A stretch of DNA of 34,929 nucleotides from an uncultured Lachnospiraceae bacterium (GTDB taxonomy: Bacteria > Bacillota > Clostridia > Lachnospirales > Lachnospiraceae): assembly GCA_946405625.1 (NCBI GenBank), contig CAMJHQ010000034.1:1-34929 (forward strand). The letters are read 5' to 3'. The translations under genes and the position numbers were made by a program. The notes under the pieces were generated by a model. It ran no database searches, had not been told where the DNA came from, and was given only the letters and a program-made list of their open reading frames with translations. Positions 32,846 to 34,929 of the stretch are shown here, piece after piece; position 1 is the stretch's first letter, and each line of letters begins with the position of its first letter.

Positions 32846-34360
32846 ATGGCGACAGGAACAACAAATGTTGGATTTGAAGAAAAATTATGGGTTGCAGCTG
32901 ATAAGTTGAGATCTAATATGGATGCTGCGGAATATAAGCATGTAGTATTAGGGTTGATATTCTTAAAGTACGTGTCTGACTCTTTTGAAGAAAAATATCA
33001 AGAGTTAAAAGCTCAGGGATATGGTGATGAAGAAGACAGAGATGAGTATACGGCAGAAAATGTTTTCTGGGTGCCTAAAGAAGCAAGGTGGAATGAAATA
33101 AAATCACATGCTACAAGTACAGATATAGGAACTGTAATAGATAAGGCATTAGAGAGTATTGAAAAAGAAAATGATTCCCTTAAAGGTGTTTTAACAAAGA
33201 ATTATTCTCGTCCAGAGCTTGATAAAACTCGACTTGGGGAATTAGTTACCTTGTTTACTAATATTGAGGTTGGATCAAGTGCAGCAAAAGAAAAAGATGT
33301 GTTAGGGCGAGTTTATGAGTATTTTCTGAGTAAATTTGCATCTGCTGAAGGCAAAAATGGTGGAGAATTCTATACTCCATCATGTGTAGTTCGTACGTTG
33401 GTTGAGATGATCGAACCATTTGAAGGACAGATTTTTGATCCCGCATGTGGATCAGGCGGAATGTTCTGCCAGTCTGCAAGATTTGTAAAAGAACATCAAG
33501 GAAATCTTAGGGATATATCCATATTTGGACAAGAAAGCAACCCTACGACTTGGAAACTCGCAAAAATGAATCTTGCTATACGAGGTTTGGAAGCTAATTT
33601 AGGTAAACACAATGCGGATTCCTTCCATGATGATCAGCATAAAACGTTGAAGGCAAATTATATTCTGGCAAATCCGCCATTCAATATCTCTGATTGGGGA
33701 GGAGAAAAGATTCAGGATGATGTACGTTGGAAGTATGGAGTGCCTCCGGTTAGTAATGCTAACTTTGCTTGGCTTCAGCATATGATTTATCATCTTAATC
33801 CAAATGGGGGCGTTGCAGGAACCGTATTAGCTAATGGTTCGTTGAGTACTAACACAACTAATGAAGGTAAAATTAGAACTAACATGATAAATGGTGATGT
33901 GATTGAGTGTATAGTATCGCTTCCAAGTCAGTTATTCTATTCTACTGGTATTCCTGTATCACTTTGGATTATGCGTAGAGGGAAAAATGACAATACAAAA
34001 GAAAAAATACTATTTATTGATGCTAGAAAACTTGGTCACATGATAGATCGTAAAGTAAGAGAACTTTCTGAAATAGATATTCAAAAGATTGCATCAACTT
34101 ACCATAATTGGCGTCAAGGAAAGAATTATGAAGATGTTCAAGGATTTTGTAAGGCCGCTTCGAAGGAAGAAGTAGCGGCGCAGGATTACATATTAACACC
34201 AGGTAGATTTGTTGGAATTGAAGAGCAAGAGGATGATGGTGAACCGTTTGAGGAGAAAATGAACAGATTAACTTCTGACCTCTATGATTTATTTGAAAAG
34301 TCTCATAATTTGGAAGTCGAAATCTGCGGGAAGCTCGAAGCAATTGGCTTTGGAAAATAG
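32846..34360 (+). CDS. hsdM: Type I restriction-modification system, DNA methyltransferase subunit
   Basis: A 504-residue N6-adenine methyltransferase subunit. It has an HsdM N-terminal helical domain (about 8-140), SAM-binding motif I DPACGSGG (198-205) and catalytic motif IV NPPF (276-279), followed by the target-interacting [12 protein letters not shown] segment. Both motifs are intact. With HsdS it modifies host DNA and with HsdR it would restrict foreign DNA; HsdR is not in the window and should lie to the right. GGAGGG at 32833-32838 decides ATG 32846 over TTG 32831. hsdS starts 11 bases after its stop. Confidence 0.95.
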   Translation: MATGTTNVGFEEKLWVAADKLRSNMDAAEYKHVVLGLIFLKYVSDSFEEKYQELKAQGYGDEEDRDEYTAENVFWVPKEARWNEIKSHATSTDIGTVIDKALESIEKENDSLKGVLTKNYSRPELDKTRLGELVTLFTNIEVGSSAAKEKDVLGRVYEYFLSKFASAEGKNGGEFYTPSCVVRTLVEMIEPFEGQIFDPACGSGGMFCQSARFVKEHQGNLRDISIFGQESNPTTWKLAKMNLAIRGLEANLGKHNADSFHDDQHKTLKANYILANPPFNISDWGGEKIQDDVRWKYGVPPVSNANFAWLQHMIYHLNPNGGVAGTVLANGSLSTNTTNEGKIRTNMINGDVIECIVSLPSQLFYSTGIPVSLWIMRRGKNDNTKEKILFIDARKLGHMIDRKVRELSEIDIQKIASTYHNWRQGKNYEDVQGFCKAASKEEVAAQDYILTPGRFVGIEEQEDDGEPFEEKMNRLTSDLYDLFEKSHNLEVEICGKLEAIGFGK

Positions 34361-34371
34361 AAGGTGGTTAT

Positions 34372-34929
34372 ATGGGTATTAATATATGGACAGATTACAA
34401 GCAATTATCATTGCCGGAAGTGTTGTCATTCATAGTTGATAATAGAGGTAAGACTGTACCAACAGATGAAAATGGGAAACACATTTTAATTGCGACAAAT
34501 TGTATAAGAAATGAGTATCTTTATCCATCTTATGATAAGGTTAGATATTTAAACGATGAAACATACCAAACATGGTTTAGAGCCCATCCGGAACCTGGAG
34601 ATATTATTTTTGTAAATAAAGGAACTCCCGGAAGAGTATGTATGGTACCTGATCCGGTGGATTTTTGTATTGCACAGGATATGATGGCGTTTAGGGTCAA
34701 TCCTGGGATATTGAATAATAAATATTTATTTGCAGTTTTAAGGAGTAATAAAATACAATCTCAAATTGCTGCGACAACCATTGGTGATGTAATTCCTCAT
34801 TTTAAGAAACAACATTTACATGAAATTAAAATTCCGATTCCACCAATGGATATACAGAAAGTAATAGGTGAATTCTATTATTTGTTGTGTGAAAAGGAAG
34901 TTATTAACAATAAAATAAACGATAATTTA
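34372..34929 (+). CDS. hsdS: Type I restriction-modification system, specificity subunit (partial)
   Basis: An open frame of 186 codons without a stop, cut by the window edge. It begins MGINIWTDYKQLSLPEVLSF after an AAGGTGG ribosome site. It contains one target-recognition domain with 'NRGKTVPTDENGKHILIAT', 'EPGDIIFVNKGTPGRVCMVP', 'CIAQDMMAFRVNP' and 'LHEIKIPIPPMDIQKVIGE', the last marking the start of the conserved spacer helix. This order is that of HsdS half-subunits, which set DNA sequence specificity. The second recognition domain should follow beyond the edge. Coupled to hsdM (11-base gap). Confidence 0.85.
   Translation, partial: MGINIWTDYKQLSLPEVLSFIVDNRGKTVPTDENGKHILIATNCIRNEYLYPSYDKVRYLNDETYQTWFRAHPEPGDIIFVNKGTPGRVCMVPDPVDFCIAQDMMAFRVNPGILNNKYLFAVLRSNKIQSQIAATTIGDVIPHFKKQHLHEIKIPIPPMDIQKVIGEFYYLLCEKEVINNKINDNL

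Larger units (their letters stand above)
23317..34929. mobile_element. Genomic island inserted downstream of guaA (right end outside window)
   Basis: From the guaA terminator onward the sequence becomes visibly more A+T-rich in coding regions and the genes are of accessory type: three tyrosine recombinases, an excisionase, ribbon-helix-helix proteins, a restriction-modification locus and orphan proteins. The guaA 3' end is a known target for integrative elements. Two independent recombination modules (23424-28342 and 28847-30466) suggest two nested or adjacent elements. I found no second copy of the guaA 3' end by eye, so the right boundary presumably lies outside. No relaxase or replication gene is seen. 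Confidence 0.7.

Noticed and set aside
1-34929. CRISPR array, rRNA or tRNA genes
   Set aside because: No regularly spaced repeat array and no tRNA or rRNA signature was found on reading both strands.

Overview
The window looks like a chromosomal segment of a low- to mid-GC Firmicute, most probably a Lachnospiraceae member of the Butyrivibrio/Pseudobutyrivibrio type. This is inferred from strong AGGAGG-type ribosome binding sites, σA-type promoters, a YnzC/DUF896 gene, many rho-independent terminators and general protein character; there is no rRNA or marker phylogeny to prove it. Two compositional domains are visible. The ancestral chromosome runs from 1 to about 23316. A more A+T-rich, tRNA-less accessory island runs from about 23317 to the right edge and beyond.

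Chromosomal part, left to right: an alkaline-phosphatase-superfamily hydrolase (70-1260); a TetR regulator, a membrane-anchored DUF362 protein and an ArsP/UPF0718-type permease in one apparent operon (1522-4255); an aldo/keto reductase fused to two Cys clusters, preceded by a leader with strong RNA-folding potential (4486-5682); a 1072-residue TagB/TagF-type transferase fused to a HAD module (5815-9033); a three-gene exporter cassette ABC-DUF1854-ABC in which both ABC half-transporters carry a PH-like N-terminal domain (9062-14091); a membrane NAD-binding/RyR-like protein behind a near-consensus promoter, coupled to a HAD phosphatase (14217-16618); a MATE exporter, a second HAD enzyme and a Na/Pi cotransporter (16701-20620); a coiled-coil protein with what looks like an inactivated CbxX-type AAA+ domain (20755-22020); a YnzC-family peptide (22058-22234); and a GMP synthase consisting only of the ATP-pyrophosphatase and dimerisation part (22289-23266).

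The island starts just after the guaA terminator; the 3' end of guaA is a known integration hot spot. It has two recombination modules. Module A has paired 8-bp repeats, then two tandem tyrosine recombinases separated by one base. The first (847 aa) carries an N-terminal region resembling a dead N6-adenine methyltransferase. A zinc-finger protein follows on the opposite strand. Module B is an excisionase-integrase-ribbon-helix-helix operon on the minus strand. It is separated by a regulatory region (twin 18-bp operators, a GC-rich multi-hairpin element and a terminator-like hairpin before the excisionase) from a rightward cargo: an Arc-type repressor, an XRE-like protein, an EcsC-like membrane protein and a type I restriction-modification locus (hsdM, then hsdS cut by the window edge).

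The most unusual items are the methyltransferase-like/recombinase fusion, the structured region upstream of the excisionase, the degenerate AAA+ protein, the PH-domain ABC-DUF1854-ABC cassette and the hairpin cluster at 28573-28741. All functional statements come from motif reading without database searches.
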